Source: Streptomyces polyasparticus (GTDB lineage Bacteria > Actinomycetota > Actinomycetes > Streptomycetales > Streptomycetaceae). From it: a stretch of 64,000 nucleotides of DNA. Below are positions 24,407 through 34,127 of this stretch, piece after piece (positions within the stretch are counted from its first letter, which is position 1; the number at the start of each line of letters is the position of its first letter). Where the stretch lies: positions 1-64,000 of the forward strand of contig NZ_JACTVJ010000013.1 of the NCBI RefSeq assembly GCF_014493765.1, written 5' to 3'. A program made the translations under genes and the position numbers. The notes beneath the pieces were generated by a model. The model did not search any database, had not been told where the DNA came from, and saw nothing but the letters and a program-made list of their open reading frames with translations.

Positions 24407-25615
24407 TCAGGACCCGAGCACCCCACGTAACCGCTGAGCCCGCAGCACCAGCTCCAGCTCGAACCGCCGGTCCGGGTCGTCCACCTCGTCGCCCCACAAC
24501 TCCCTTATCTGGCGCAGGCGGTAGCGCACGGTCTGCGGATGGACGCCGAGCCGCGCGGCCACCTCGGGGGCGCCGCCGCGGGTCTCCAGCCAGGCGAGCA
24601 GGGTCTCCGCGAGGCGGCGGCCGTGCGAGGGGCCGCAGTGGGCGAGCGGGGCCAGGCAGCGGCGGGCCAAGTCGTCGAGGAGTTCCTCGGGTTGGAGCAG
24701 CACCAGCGCCTCGGTGTGCTCCGTACAGAAGAGGACCTCGCCGGAGGGCAGCAGTCCGCGTTCCATCAGACCGACCGCGGCGTCCGCCCAGCGCAGCGAC
24801 TTGGCCGCGTCCGCAAGGGGCACGGGCGGGCCGATGGCGCCGGACCAGCCGCTCAGCGCGCGGCGCAGATGGTCGGCACGCCCTGCCGCGTCCGGGTCGG
24901 GGACGACCATGCGCGGCTGCTCGCTCTCCATGTCGAGCAGCACACCCTGGCCGACGGGGGGCGCCAGCGCCTCGCGGGCCGGGCGGAGCAGCACGCCGAC
25001 CGCGACCTGTTCGGGCAGGGTCCAGCCGACGCGGGCGGCGCGTTCGGCGAGGGGGTCGGAGGGGTCGCTGCGGTGTTCGGCGAGCAGCAGCTCCATCAAC
25101 TTGCGCTGCAGGCGCAGGCGTTCGCCCGCCTGGCGTGCGGCGGCCTCTGCGTAGCCGCGTACCGATAGGTCCACAAGGCCGTCCAGATACTCGAAGCCCG
25201 CCTCGGCGAGCTCGTACATGGCAGGGGGTGGGATCTCCACCTCCTGGCCGATCTCGGTGAGCCGGCGCCAGGCGAGGCGCACGCCCAGGCGGTAGACCGC
25301 CTGCAGGGAGTCGAGGGTGCGGCCGTGCAGTCCCTCGCCGCGACCGAACTCCTGGAAGATCTCCAGCTGGTAGCGCGGCCGGTCCTCGCTGGTGGCGAGC
25401 TGCCGTACGAAGCCGTCGAGGGCGCGCCGGATGCCGATCAGGGCCATCGGTTCGCCCGACTCGTCCAGGACGAGCTGGAGTTGGGGGTACTCGCGGCGGA
25501 TCTCGCGCAGGATGTCGTCGGCGAGCCGCGGCACCTCGTCGAGGGCGCGCTCGGCGAAGATCTTGACCTTGAGGCGCGGGATGTCGCGCCAGGCGGAGTG
25601 GCCGGTCACGGCCAT
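24407..25615 (-). CDS. PucR/CdaR-type transcriptional regulator
   Basis: 402 residues. The C-terminus is the PucR helix-turn-helix: ETLLAWLETRGGAPEVAARL then GVHPQTVRYRLRQIRELWG. The N-terminal 170 residues are helical (RLADDILREIRREYPQLQLV) and resemble the RsbT-co-antagonist-like part of such regulators; a GGDEF-like middle region is degenerate. PucR proteins usually activate nitrogen or purine catabolism genes in response to a ligand. No obvious target is adjacent. It faces the oxidoreductase gene convergently. Confidence 0.9.
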   Translation of the reverse strand: MAVTGHSAWRDIPRLKVKIFAERALDEVPRLADDILREIRREYPQLQLVLDESGEPMALIGIRRALDGFVRQLATSEDRPRYQLEIFQEFGRGEGLHGRTLDSLQAVYRLGVRLAWRRLTEIGQEVEIPPPAMYELAEAGFEYLDGLVDLSVRGYAEAAARQAGERLRLQRKLMELLLAEHRSDPSDPLAERAARVGWTLPEQVAVGVLLRPAREALAPPVGQGVLLDMESEQPRMVVPDPDAAGRADHLRRALSGWSGAIGPPVPLADAAKSLRWADAAVGLMERGLLPSGEVLFCTEHTEALVLLQPEELLDDLARRCLAPLAHCGPSHGRRLAETLLAWLETRGGAPEVAARLGVHPQTVRYRLRQIRELWGDEVDDPDRRFELELVLRAQRLRGVLGS

Positions 25616-25652
25616 CAGCGGGCCCGGCGGGCGCCGTGCGGGAGCGCTGCCA

Positions 25653-25802
25653 TCAGCGGTCCTGCGGCGTCTCGTAACTGATCAGCGGGGTGTTGGGCTG
25701 GTCCGGTGTGGCGTTCAGGAGTGCCACGATGCCGAAGGCGGCGGCCACGGCGAGCGCCGCGGCGGCGGCTGCGGTGAGTGCACCGGCGAGCAGTCTGTGC
25801 AT
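25653..25802 (-). CDS. Small single-span membrane protein, DUF2613-like
   Basis: 49 residues: one Ala-rich transmembrane helix (LTAAAAAALAVAAAFGIVAL) followed by the conserved-looking outer tail LNATPDQPNTPLISYETP. Size, the PDQPxxP tail and the helix match DUF2613 proteins of actinobacteria. It begins at ATG 25802, 37 bp before the PucR start, and the two may share a promoter. Function unknown. Confidence 0.75.
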   Translation of the reverse strand: MHRLLAGALTAAAAAALAVAAAFGIVALLNATPDQPNTPLISYETPQDR

Positions 25803-26055
25803 GACGGAGTCTGCCTCTCGTCCAAGTCGAGTCGAACGAAAGCCCAACCGGTCTGCCGCCGGTCCCCACCGGCGACGGATGCCGGCCCCATCCGGCAAGT
25901 GCCCAGTCTCTGTGGTGCATTGACAGTGAGTCAAGACTGCGCCTACGGTTCCCGGCCCATACAGCCCAGTAACTTCCCGCACGTCTTGCGCACCACCGAA
26001 CGGCACCCTCGACCCGGGTGCCGCACTCGACCCGACCCCTTTTTGGAGTGCCCGG

Positions 26056-27087
26056 ATGCGCCGTACTGCTTCCCCGTTGTCGCTGATCATCCTGGGTCTG
26101 GGCGTGTTTCTGCTCGTCCTCGCCCCCATGCTCGCGTGGTACGTGGAACCGCGCGCCAAGCGCACTCCGACCGATATCGACACCACGACCGTCTTCACCG
26201 GCAAGGGCTCGTTCTTCGACACCGGCGCGGTCAAAACCCTGGAGAACCAGGACCTCACGATCACCCGCCAGGTGCGCGGCGATGTCGGCGACAGCACCGA
26301 CGAGGTGGCCGTCTGGGACGTGGTCACCTCGGTCGACTGGACCAAGACCGACCCCGAACCGGACGAGAAGAAGACGACGCTGCCGGCCGCGTCGCCGCAC
26401 GACTCGCTGCAGTGGACCCAGGAGCGCTGGGTCACGGACCGGGAGACCAACCGGCCCGTGCACTGCTGTGACGAGGAGCCCTACTTCGAGGGCGAGGCGT
26501 ATCTGAAGTTCCCGTTCGACGTGGAGAAGCGTTCGTACCGCTGGTGGGACAACACACTCGGCGCGACCGTGCCGCTCACGTACGAGGGCAAGCGGAAGGT
26601 CCAGGGGTACGAGGGGCTGCTTTTCACGGCGAAGGTGGATCCGGTCCAGACGGGGACGCGGCAGGTGCCGGGCCGGCTCGTCGGCTCCGACGCGAGCCAG
26701 GTCCTGGCCGAGGAGTGGTACTCCAACCACGGCATCGAGCTGGTCGCCGACCAGCGCACGGGCCGGATCATCTACGCGCAGATCGGGCCGAAGAAGACGC
26801 TGCGGGCGCCCGGCGGGGACGAGGACAAGGTCGTCCTCCTGGAAAGCGAGAAGATCGCGTTCACCGAGAAGACGCAGAAGGCCCAGGTCGCCCTCGCCGA
26901 CGACGACAGCAGCCGGCTGAAGCTGGTCGGCCAGACATTGCCCGTCGGGGCGGGGGCACTCGGGCTTCTGCTGACCGCGCTCGGCGCCGCGCTCGTCGTA
27001 CGGGGCAGGGAGCGGCCGAACGCCGGACCGCCGGCCGGAACGGAAGAGGGATCTCCGGCTCCGGCGCCGGTTTCCGCCCCGGTGTAG
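26056..27087 (+). CDS. DUF3068-family membrane-anchored protein
   Basis: 343 residues. An N-terminal helix (SLIILGLGVFLLVLAPMLAW) and a C-terminal helix (LPVGAGALGLLLTALGAALVV) enclose a large extracytoplasmic beta-rich domain with a paired Cys (VHCCDEEPYFEG). The ribosome site TTTGGAG lies 8 bases before the ATG. The order matches actinobacterial DUF3068 proteins, which commonly neighbour envelope genes; here the glycosyltransferase operon follows 316 bp downstream. Confidence 0.85.
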   Translation: MRRTASPLSLIILGLGVFLLVLAPMLAWYVEPRAKRTPTDIDTTTVFTGKGSFFDTGAVKTLENQDLTITRQVRGDVGDSTDEVAVWDVVTSVDWTKTDPEPDEKKTTLPAASPHDSLQWTQERWVTDRETNRPVHCCDEEPYFEGEAYLKFPFDVEKRSYRWWDNTLGATVPLTYEGKRKVQGYEGLLFTAKVDPVQTGTRQVPGRLVGSDASQVLAEEWYSNHGIELVADQRTGRIIYAQIGPKKTLRAPGGDEDKVVLLESEKIAFTEKTQKAQVALADDDSSRLKLVGQTLPVGAGALGLLLTALGAALVVRGRERPNAGPPAGTEEGSPAPAPVSAPV

Positions 27088-27403
27088 ATCACTTGTGTCA
27101 CCGGCCGTGCGCCACCGAGGACTTCCTCACGAAGTGATGAGCCGTCAGCCCCAGTTGGGCCCGAAATTGTCACCTCCGTGAGTAGCCGAGGCGAACAGGG
27201 GGGCGAAAACTATCCACCCCCACCGAAAGTGCACAGCCGGTCCACAGTCGGAAACCCCCACTCGCTCCACAGGGGTCTCCGCACTCCCCAGAGTTCTCCC
27301 CCACAGCACCGCCCCGCCGGTAAGGAAAGGTGCCAGCCACTCATATCGGCCCCCGAACGATCCCCCACAGACGTTCCGCACCCCGAGACGAGTTGGAGCT
27401 CGA
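27088..27403. other. Intergenic region before the envelope-glycan operon
   Basis: No open frame with coding bias on either strand. The sequence is rich in CCCC runs and CCACAG motifs (27248, 27271, 27302, 27366). It should contain the operon promoter, since a ribosome site (TTGGAG) precedes the ATG at 27404, but I can place no convincing -10/-35 pair and no clear terminator for the DUF3068 gene. Confidence 0.5.
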
Positions 27404-28564
27404 ATGCCCCAGCACGTACCCCCCTCGCTGCGCGACTCATCCCCTCAGGAGGCTCTGCACGCTGCCCGAGACGGCGCACTGCCCGCCTACCCGCGCCGCA
27501 TCGTCTTCCTCGCCCGCCGCGACCTGGGCAACCCGGCCGCGGGCGGCAGTGAACTCCTCGTCGACCAGCTCGCCGAGGGCCTGACCCACGCCGGCCACCA
27601 GGTGACGCTCCTGTGCGGAGGACCCGCGGCCTACCGCGACTACCGGGTGGTCTCCGCGGGCGGCGACCTCGGTCACCATCTGCGCGCCCGCTCGGCCTTC
27701 GCCCGTCAGGTCGGCGACTGCGATCTGCTCGTCGAGGTGTGCAACGGCATGCCGTACCTGGCGCCGCTGTGGCACCGCGGACCGACCCTGTGCCTGGTCA
27801 ACCATGTGCACACCGACCTCTGGGGGATGCGCTATCCGGGCCCCGCGGCCCGGCTCGGCCGAAGACTCGAGCACTGGGCGCTGTCCGGTGCCCAGCGCGG
27901 CAATCTCCTGGTCGCCGTCTCCCCCTCGACGGCAACGGCGTTGCGCGAGATCGGCGTACCGCGCGAACGCATCCGCGTCGTGCACAACGGCGTGGACGAG
28001 CCCGGACCGCAGGAACCCCGCTCGGAGGAGCCGCTGTTCCTCGCGATGGGCCGGCTCGTCGAGTACAAGCGGATCGATCTGCTCCTGCGGCTGTGGGAGC
28101 GGGTGCGCCCGGTCACCGGCGGCCGCCTCGTGATCGTCGGCGACGGTCCCGAGCGCGAGCGGCTCGAGCAGATGGCAGGCCCCGGCGTCCAGTTCACCGG
28201 GCGCATATCGGAGGCCGAGAAGCACCGGCTGCTCTGCGCCTCCTGGCTGCTGCTCCACCCCTCGGCCGTGGAGGGCTGGGGTCTGGTCGTCACGGAGGCC
28301 GCCACCCGCGGGACTCCCGCGATCGGGTTCGACGTCCCCGGGCTCAGGGACTCCGTCGAGGACGGCGTGACCGGCATCCTCGCGCGCGGGGAGTCCTCGT
28401 TCGCGGCGGCCTGGTGCACGCTCGCGCTCTCCGCGGAGCGCCGTAGGGCCATGGGCAAGGCGGCCGCGAGCAGAGCCGCGCGGTATCGCTGGTCGCACAC
28501 CGTGCGCCAGTTCCAGGCGGTGGCCGCGGAGGCCGTCGCGCTCAGGCGAGGGCGGGTGCGGTGA
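27404..28564 (+). CDS. Family 4 glycosyltransferase
   Basis: 386 residues, GT-B fold. The N-terminal domain has NPAAGGSELLVDQLAEGLTH, the usual acceptor-side loop. The C-terminal domain has FLAMGRLVEYKRIDLLLRLW, IVGDGPERERLEQ, the conserved SAVEGWGLVVTEAATRGTPA (E-x7-E) and VPGLRDSVEDG. It transfers an unknown sugar, probably to a lipid-linked or envelope acceptor. It is first in an eight-gene overlapping operon ending at the FkbM gene. Confidence 0.93.
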   Translation: MPQHVPPSLRDSSPQEALHAARDGALPAYPRRIVFLARRDLGNPAAGGSELLVDQLAEGLTHAGHQVTLLCGGPAAYRDYRVVSAGGDLGHHLRARSAFARQVGDCDLLVEVCNGMPYLAPLWHRGPTLCLVNHVHTDLWGMRYPGPAARLGRRLEHWALSGAQRGNLLVAVSPSTATALREIGVPRERIRVVHNGVDEPGPQEPRSEEPLFLAMGRLVEYKRIDLLLRLWERVRPVTGGRLVIVGDGPERERLEQMAGPGVQFTGRISEAEKHRLLCASWLLLHPSAVEGWGLVVTEAATRGTPAIGFDVPGLRDSVEDGVTGILARGESSFAAAWCTLALSAERRRAMGKAAASRAARYRWSHTVRQFQAVAAEAVALRRGRVR

Positions 28565-29304
28565 GCAGGACTTCTCCGGCAGTGGCCAAGGACCCTTCCA
28601 TACGGAGGTCCTTGGCCCTGTTCCGTGCGTTTCTGCGCGAACAGCAGGACCCTGAGCACTGCTACACCCTGCTGGCCCGTGACGCCGCCGACCAACTGGA
28701 GGCGTACGGGCCGCTGAAGGGCCGTACGGTCCTCGACATCGGCGGCGGGGGCGGCTACTTCACCGAGGAGTTCCGCCGGCGCGGCGCGCAGAGCTATCTC
28801 TTCGAGCCCGACGCCGGTGAGATCGGCAAGGAGCCCCCGAAGGGGACGGTGCTCGCCGACGGCTATCTCCTGCCGCTCGCGGACGCGGTGGCCGATGTCT
28901 CCTTCTCGTCCAACGTCCTCGAGCACGTGGACGATCCGGGCACCTTCCTCAGCGAGATGGTCCGGGTGACCAAGCCCGGCGGACTCATCTATGTGTCGTT
29001 CACCAACTGGTTCTCCCCCTGGGGCGGCCATGAGTGGGCGCCCTGGCACTACTTGGGCGCCGAGCGCGCCCGCAGACGGTACGAACGGCGGACCGCGAGG
29101 CCCGCCAAACACACACTCGGCGAGAACCTCTACGCGATCCATGTCGGAGCGACACTGCGCCAGGTACGGGCCCGGGAGGATGTCGAGATCGTCTCGGCCC
29201 GCTCCCGCTACTGGCCGTTCCTGGCTCAGGCCGTGACGAGAGTCCCCGGACTGCGTGAGTTCGCCACTTGGAATCTCCTTCTCATTCTCCGGCGGTGTCC
29301 ATGA
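28561..29304 (+). CDS. Class I SAM-dependent methyltransferase
   Basis: 247 residues, GTG start overlapping the glycosyltransferase stop. Motif I TVLDIGGGGGYFTEEF, acidic residue in LFEPDAGE, and FSSNVLEHVDDPGTFLSEMV with KPGGLIYVSFTNWF. The family includes sugar and lipid methyltransferases. Its coupling to the glycosyltransferase and the AftD-like gene suggests it methylates a sugar in the same glycan. Confidence 0.88.
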   Translation: MSRTSPAVAKDPSIRRSLALFRAFLREQQDPEHCYTLLARDAADQLEAYGPLKGRTVLDIGGGGGYFTEEFRRRGAQSYLFEPDAGEIGKEPPKGTVLADGYLLPLADAVADVSFSSNVLEHVDDPGTFLSEMVRVTKPGGLIYVSFTNWFSPWGGHEWAPWHYLGAERARRRYERRTARPAKHTLGENLYAIHVGATLRQVRAREDVEIVSARSRYWPFLAQAVTRVPGLREFATWNLLLILRRCP

Positions 29305-32300
29305 CCAGCACGGTCCAGTCCCCGCAGCTCCCGCCCCAGGCGCCGGCGCCGCATGCGCCGCCCACGCCGGGGCCGCCCGAAGGGCCGCGCTCGCGGCGCT
29401 GGCTGCTCGGGTTCTGGGCCGTGGTGTTCGTTCTCTTCCTGGCGGCCGCGCCAGGCCGCATGACGTTCGATACCAAACTGGGTGTGAACGTCGATCCGTG
29501 GAAGTTCTTCGGCGATCTCGGCCAGCTCTGGCACGACCGGTCCGGCTTCGGCGGCATCTCCGACCAGTACATCGGCTATGCCTTTCCCCAGCTCCCCTTC
29601 TACGGGATAGCGGACCTGGTCCAGCTCCCGGTCTGGCTGACCGAGCGCCTGTGGATGTCGCTGATCGTCGCGACCGCGTTCTGGGGCGCCCTGCGCCTGG
29701 CCGAACGCCTCGACATCGGCAGCCGCAGCTCCCGCCTGCTCGGCGCGATGGTCTACGCCCTGTGGCCCACGTACACGATCGTCGTCGGCTCCACCTCCGC
29801 GGCGGCGCTGCCCGGCGCGGTCCTGCCATGGGTGCTGCTTCCGCTCACCAACGACCGGGTGAGCGCACGGCTCGCGGCGCTGCGCTCGGCCGCGATCATC
29901 CCGTTCATGGGAGGCGTCAACGCGGCCTCGGTGCTTGCCTCTTTGCTGCCGGTCGGCCTGTATCTCCTGTCGCGCCCGAACGGCCCGCGCAAGCGCGCCA
30001 TGATCCTGTGGTGGGTGCCGGGCGTCATCCTGGCCACCGCCTGGTGGATCGTCCCGCTGCTGCTTCTCGGCATCCACGGCGAGAACTTCCTGCCGTACGT
30101 GGAGACCGCCGAGACCACCACCGCCACCATGTCCGGCACGGAGGTCCTGCGCGGCGCCGGCAACTGGGTGGCGTATCTGAACTTCGGCGAGCCCTGGCTG
30201 CCCGCCGGCTGGGACGTGGCCAGTTCCGTCCTGCTCATCGTCTGCTCTGCGCTCGCCGCCGCCCTCGGCCTGGCGGGCCTGGCCCGGCGTGATCTGCCGG
30301 AGCGCCGCTGGCTGGTCCTGACCGTCGTCTCGGTCGTCCTGGTCACGATGGCGGGTTACGGCGGCGCGTTCGGCGCCCCGTTCCACGAGGGCTTCCAGAG
30401 CTGGCTGGACGGCTGGCTGGTGCCGTTCCGCAATATCTACAAGTTCCAGACGGGCCTCGCGCTCGCGCTGGTCCTCGGCCTGATGCATCTCGTCGGGATC
30501 GCCGCCGTGTCCCGCGGCGCACGTCCCGTACGAGGGCGGCGCCTCGCGCCCGTGATCGCCGCGGTCCTGGTGATTCCCGGACTGCTGCTCCCGTATCTCA
30601 ACGGCAATGTCCTGCAGCCCGGTTCGTTCCAGAAGCTGCCCACGTACTGGGAGGCGACGGCCGACTGGCTGAAGAAGTACTCACCGGACTCGCGCGCCCT
30701 GGTGGTGCCCGCCACCGCGCACGGCATCTACACCTGGGGCTCCCCCATCGACCAGCCGCTTGACGTGCTCGCCGAATCGCGCGTCGCGCAGCGGGACTAC
30801 GTGCCGTTCGGCCAGCCCGGCAACCGGCGGGCGATGGACGCGGTCGAGCAGGCGCTGATGACCGGCGGTCAAGTGCCGGGCCTGCAGGACTACTTGAGCC
30901 GTGCAGGTCTGCACTATGTGGTCGTCCGCAATGACCTCGACCCGGACCAGGTGGGTTACGTGCCCACGGCGACGGTCAAGCGCACCCTGGAGGAGTCCGG
31001 CTACGAGCGGGTGACCGGCCTCGGGCCGCAGGTGACGGGCGGAAGGATCGCCGAGGACACCCCGATCCAGGTCGAGGGCCTCTACCCGCGTTCGCGGGCC
31101 GTGGAGATCTACGCCCCGTCCGACGAGACCGAGCGTCCCGGGCAGGCCGGGCTCAAGCCCGCCGCCAACACCGCTGTGGTGAGCGGCGGCCCCGAGGCGC
31201 TGCTTCCGCTGTCCGCGGACCCGGCGATGCGGGACCGCCCCGCGGTCCTGGCCGGTGACAACCACCCTGGGGTCGGATCGCCCCAACTCAAGGCGGTCGG
31301 CGACGGGTTGAGGTACGCCGACACCCGCTTCGGCCTGGTCAACAACAACACCTCCTATACGTATACGAAGGACGAGCGCAACCACAGCGAGAGCCTTCAG
31401 GAGGCGGGCCGGAAGCCTCGGCAGATCCTGCCGAGCGAGGGCATCGAGCACCAGACGACGGCGGTCCTGCGCGGCGCGAAGGAGGTCACGGCCTCGTCCA
31501 GCGGCAACTGGTTCTTCTATCTGCCGCAGTACGACCCGGTGAACGCCTTCGACGGCGACCCCTCGACCGCCTGGGCCGAGGGAAGCTCCGGGGAGCCGGA
31601 GAACGAGTGGCTGCGCATCGCGTTCGACGGCACGCAGTCCGTGCCGGACGAGATCTCCGTGACGCCGCTCGCACAGAACGGTGTACGGGCCGCGCCGACC
31701 CGGGTGCGGGTCGAGACGGACGCCTCCCGCGAGGCCGTGGACAGCACGCTGCGGGCCGACGGCTCCGAGCAGACCGTCAAGACGCCCGGCGGCGACGCCA
31801 GTTGGCTGAAGATCACGATCCTGGACGTGGAGGAGGCGCGGCCCGGACTGTCCGGCGCCGGGTTCTCCGAGGTGACCGTCCCCGGGGTCGAGGTGCACCG
31901 GATGCTGCAGCTGCCCGGGGACGCGGCCGACACCGAGGCCTCGTCGACCACGTACTCGCTGCACCGCTCCTCGGACCCGGGCGGTCTCACGCCGGTGTCC
32001 GCGGAGACCGGTCTCAACCGGCAGTTCGACGTGACCTCCTCGGGTACATACACGCTTCAGGCGAGCGCGGTCGCCGTGCCCGGCGACGCGTACGACAAGC
32101 TCCTCTACGAGGTCGCACCCGAGCAGGAGCAGCAGATCATCGCGACCGCCGAGTCGACGGCACAGCTGGGCCGCGGTCTGTCGCCGCGCAATCTCACCGA
32201 CGGTGATCTCACCACGGCGTGGATCGCCGGTGACTCCAACGAGATCCACCTGAAGTGGCCGGACGCGAAGGAGATCGACCAGATCGTGTTCGCGGCGGCC

Positions 32301-34127
32301 GGCGGTCTGTCGTCCCGGCCGACGAAGGCGGAGATCAGCTCCCCGAACGGTTCGACGATCGTCGGCATCGACGCCAACGGCGCCGCCCGCTTCGATCCCA
32401 TCACCACCGACCGTCTCGACATCACCATCACCGAGACGGCACCGCTGACCGTCCACAATCCGTTCGCCGACGAGAAGTTGCAGCTGCCCGTCGGTCTCAC
32501 CGAGGTGTATCTGCCGGCGCTGGAGCAGTACCGCACCAAGCAGCCCGACCCGGAGCGGACCTTCGAGCTCGCCTGCGGCAAGGGCCCCGAGCTCTCCGTC
32601 GACGGCGTGAAGCAGCGGACCAGCGCCAAGGGCACGGTCCGGGACCTGATGCAGCGCCGCCCCATCGAGGTCACGCTGTGCGGTGACACCGAGGGCATCG
32701 ACCTGAGCTCCGGCTCGCACCGCGTCGAGGCGGGCGACGAGGGCGCGCTGTCGATCACCGACATCCGGCTCACGAACGGCACCGCGGCCGAACCGGCCAC
32801 GGACCAGGGCCAGTTGACCGTCAACGACTGGGAGGGCGACCGGCGGTCCGTGACGGTGGACTCGGGTGCGGCCTCGTATCTGACGATGTACGAGAACTTC
32901 AACGACGGCTGGAAGGCCGAGCTCGGCGGCAAGGAACTGCAGCCCGTACGGCTCGACGGCTGGCAGCAGGGCTTCCTGGTGCCGGACGGCGCGAGCGGCA
33001 CCATCACGATGGAGTTCGAGCCCGCGGGGATCTACGAGATCGGGCTGATCGCGGGCGGGGTGCTCGTGCTGCTGCTTCTGGTGGCGCTGTTCGTCTGGCG
33101 CCGCGACACCAACCCGCAGGGCCCCTCGCCCGTGCCGCCGGACGCCGGGCTGATCCTCGGCACCGTGGTGCTCACGCTGGTCGGCGCGGTGATCGCCGGA
33201 CCGTTCGCCCTGCTCGTACCGGCGCTCGCGCTGCTGGCGCGGTGGCGGCACGAACTGCTCGTGCCGATCGCGTTCGTGGCGATGGCGGGCGCGGGCATCG
33301 CGACGGCCGCCGGGGCCGGCCAGGCCACGGTGGCGGACGAGGGCGCGTTCTCGCCAGCGGCTCAACTCCTCGCCCTGATCGGCCTGTTCGCGGCGCTGGT
33401 GAGTGTGGGGTCGGATGGCATACGGGGGCGGGCCGGCGATCCGGGAACGGCCGCCTATCCGGGCGGCGCGTACCCGCCGGGGAGCGCGGCCACGACGCTG
33501 CCGCTCGGCACGCCGACGTATGCGGCGAGTCCCACGCTGTCGGCGCGGGGGCCCGGGTTCGGGCAGCCGGAGCCGGACGAGGAGCGGCCGACGTTCCGGC
33601 TGCCCCGGCGCAAGCGGGTGACCGGGGCAGGGGCTGCCGGGGCCGCAGGGGCTGTGGGAGCCGCCGGAGCTGCCGGGGTCGCCGGATCGCACGCAGCGTC
33701 GGAACCGGAGTCGGAGCAGACGGGTTCTGCGGAGTCCGCCGGGCCCGACGCGTCGGAGCAGGCGTGGCCGCTGGATCTGGAGAAGCGCGGCGAGACGCAG
33801 GAACCGGGCGCCGAGGAACCGTCCGTGTTCGAGTCGCCCGGCGCGGGTACGCCCGCGTACGGGACGGGCCCGGATCTCGTCGTACGGCCGCTGCCGACGG
33901 GCGAGCCGGCTCCGGCGGACGCCCCGCCGGACGACACCCCGCCACCGGCCGACGCCCCGCCCTCCGGGGAGCCGGGGTTCTTCGACAAGGAGCCGCCCGG
34001 CGGCGCCGCGCCGGAGAGCCCGGCCGACGAGCCCCCGGCCGACGCCCGCCCCGACGACCCGCGCGAGACCAACGACGCGCCGCCGCCTTCCGATCCGGAC
34101 CGCGGCGGTCGACCGGAGGACCGATGA
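29301..34127 (+). CDS. AftD-like alpha-(1->3)-arabinofuranosyltransferase, DUF3367 (GT-C)
   Basis: 1608 residues. The N-terminal half is a polytopic GT-C membrane domain with Asp-rich first loop (FDTKLGVNVDPWKFFGDL) and about ten helices up to residue 450. A long extracytoplasmic half has two discoidin-like carbohydrate modules (DPVNAFDGDPSTAWAEGSS; NLTDGDLTTAWIAGDSNEIH). Helices return near residue 1255, followed by a 250-residue Ala/Pro/Glu tail. In mycobacteria AftD branches arabinan using decaprenyl-phospho-arabinose; Streptomyces lacks arabinogalactan, so acceptor and donor may differ. Overlaps both neighbours by 4 bp. Confidence 0.85.
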   Translation: MTSTVQSPQLPPQAPAPHAPPTPGPPEGPRSRRWLLGFWAVVFVLFLAAAPGRMTFDTKLGVNVDPWKFFGDLGQLWHDRSGFGGISDQYIGYAFPQLPFYGIADLVQLPVWLTERLWMSLIVATAFWGALRLAERLDIGSRSSRLLGAMVYALWPTYTIVVGSTSAAALPGAVLPWVLLPLTNDRVSARLAALRSAAIIPFMGGVNAASVLASLLPVGLYLLSRPNGPRKRAMILWWVPGVILATAWWIVPLLLLGIHGENFLPYVETAETTTATMSGTEVLRGAGNWVAYLNFGEPWLPAGWDVASSVLLIVCSALAAALGLAGLARRDLPERRWLVLTVVSVVLVTMAGYGGAFGAPFHEGFQSWLDGWLVPFRNIYKFQTGLALALVLGLMHLVGIAAVSRGARPVRGRRLAPVIAAVLVIPGLLLPYLNGNVLQPGSFQKLPTYWEATADWLKKYSPDSRALVVPATAHGIYTWGSPIDQPLDVLAESRVAQRDYVPFGQPGNRRAMDAVEQALMTGGQVPGLQDYLSRAGLHYVVVRNDLDPDQVGYVPTATVKRTLEESGYERVTGLGPQVTGGRIAEDTPIQVEGLYPRSRAVEIYAPSDETERPGQAGLKPAANTAVVSGGPEALLPLSADPAMRDRPAVLAGDNHPGVGSPQLKAVGDGLRYADTRFGLVNNNTSYTYTKDERNHSESLQEAGRKPRQILPSEGIEHQTTAVLRGAKEVTASSSGNWFFYLPQYDPVNAFDGDPSTAWAEGSSGEPENEWLRIAFDGTQSVPDEISVTPLAQNGVRAAPTRVRVETDASREAVDSTLRADGSEQTVKTPGGDASWLKITILDVEEARPGLSGAGFSEVTVPGVEVHRMLQLPGDAADTEASSTTYSLHRSSDPGGLTPVSAETGLNRQFDVTSSGTYTLQASAVAVPGDAYDKLLYEVAPEQEQQIIATAESTAQLGRGLSPRNLTDGDLTTAWIAGDSNEIHLKWPDAKEIDQIVFAAAGGLSSRPTKAEISSPNGSTIVGIDANGAARFDPITTDRLDITITETAPLTVHNPFADEKLQLPVGLTEVYLPALEQYRTKQPDPERTFELACGKGPELSVDGVKQRTSAKGTVRDLMQRRPIEVTLCGDTEGIDLSSGSHRVEAGDEGALSITDIRLTNGTAAEPATDQGQLTVNDWEGDRRSVTVDSGAASYLTMYENFNDGWKAELGGKELQPVRLDGWQQGFLVPDGASGTITMEFEPAGIYEIGLIAGGVLVLLLLVALFVWRRDTNPQGPSPVPPDAGLILGTVVLTLVGAVIAGPFALLVPALALLARWRHELLVPIAFVAMAGAGIATAAGAGQATVADEGAFSPAAQLLALIGLFAALVSVGSDGIRGRAGDPGTAAYPGGAYPPGSAATTLPLGTPTYAASPTLSARGPGFGQPEPDEERPTFRLPRRKRVTGAGAAGAAGAVGAAGAAGVAGSHAASEPESEQTGSAESAGPDASEQAWPLDLEKRGETQEPGAEEPSVFESPGAGTPAYGTGPDLVVRPLPTGEPAPADAPPDDTPPPADAPPSGEPGFFDKEPPGGAAPESPADEPPADARPDDPRETNDAPPPSDPDRGGRPEDR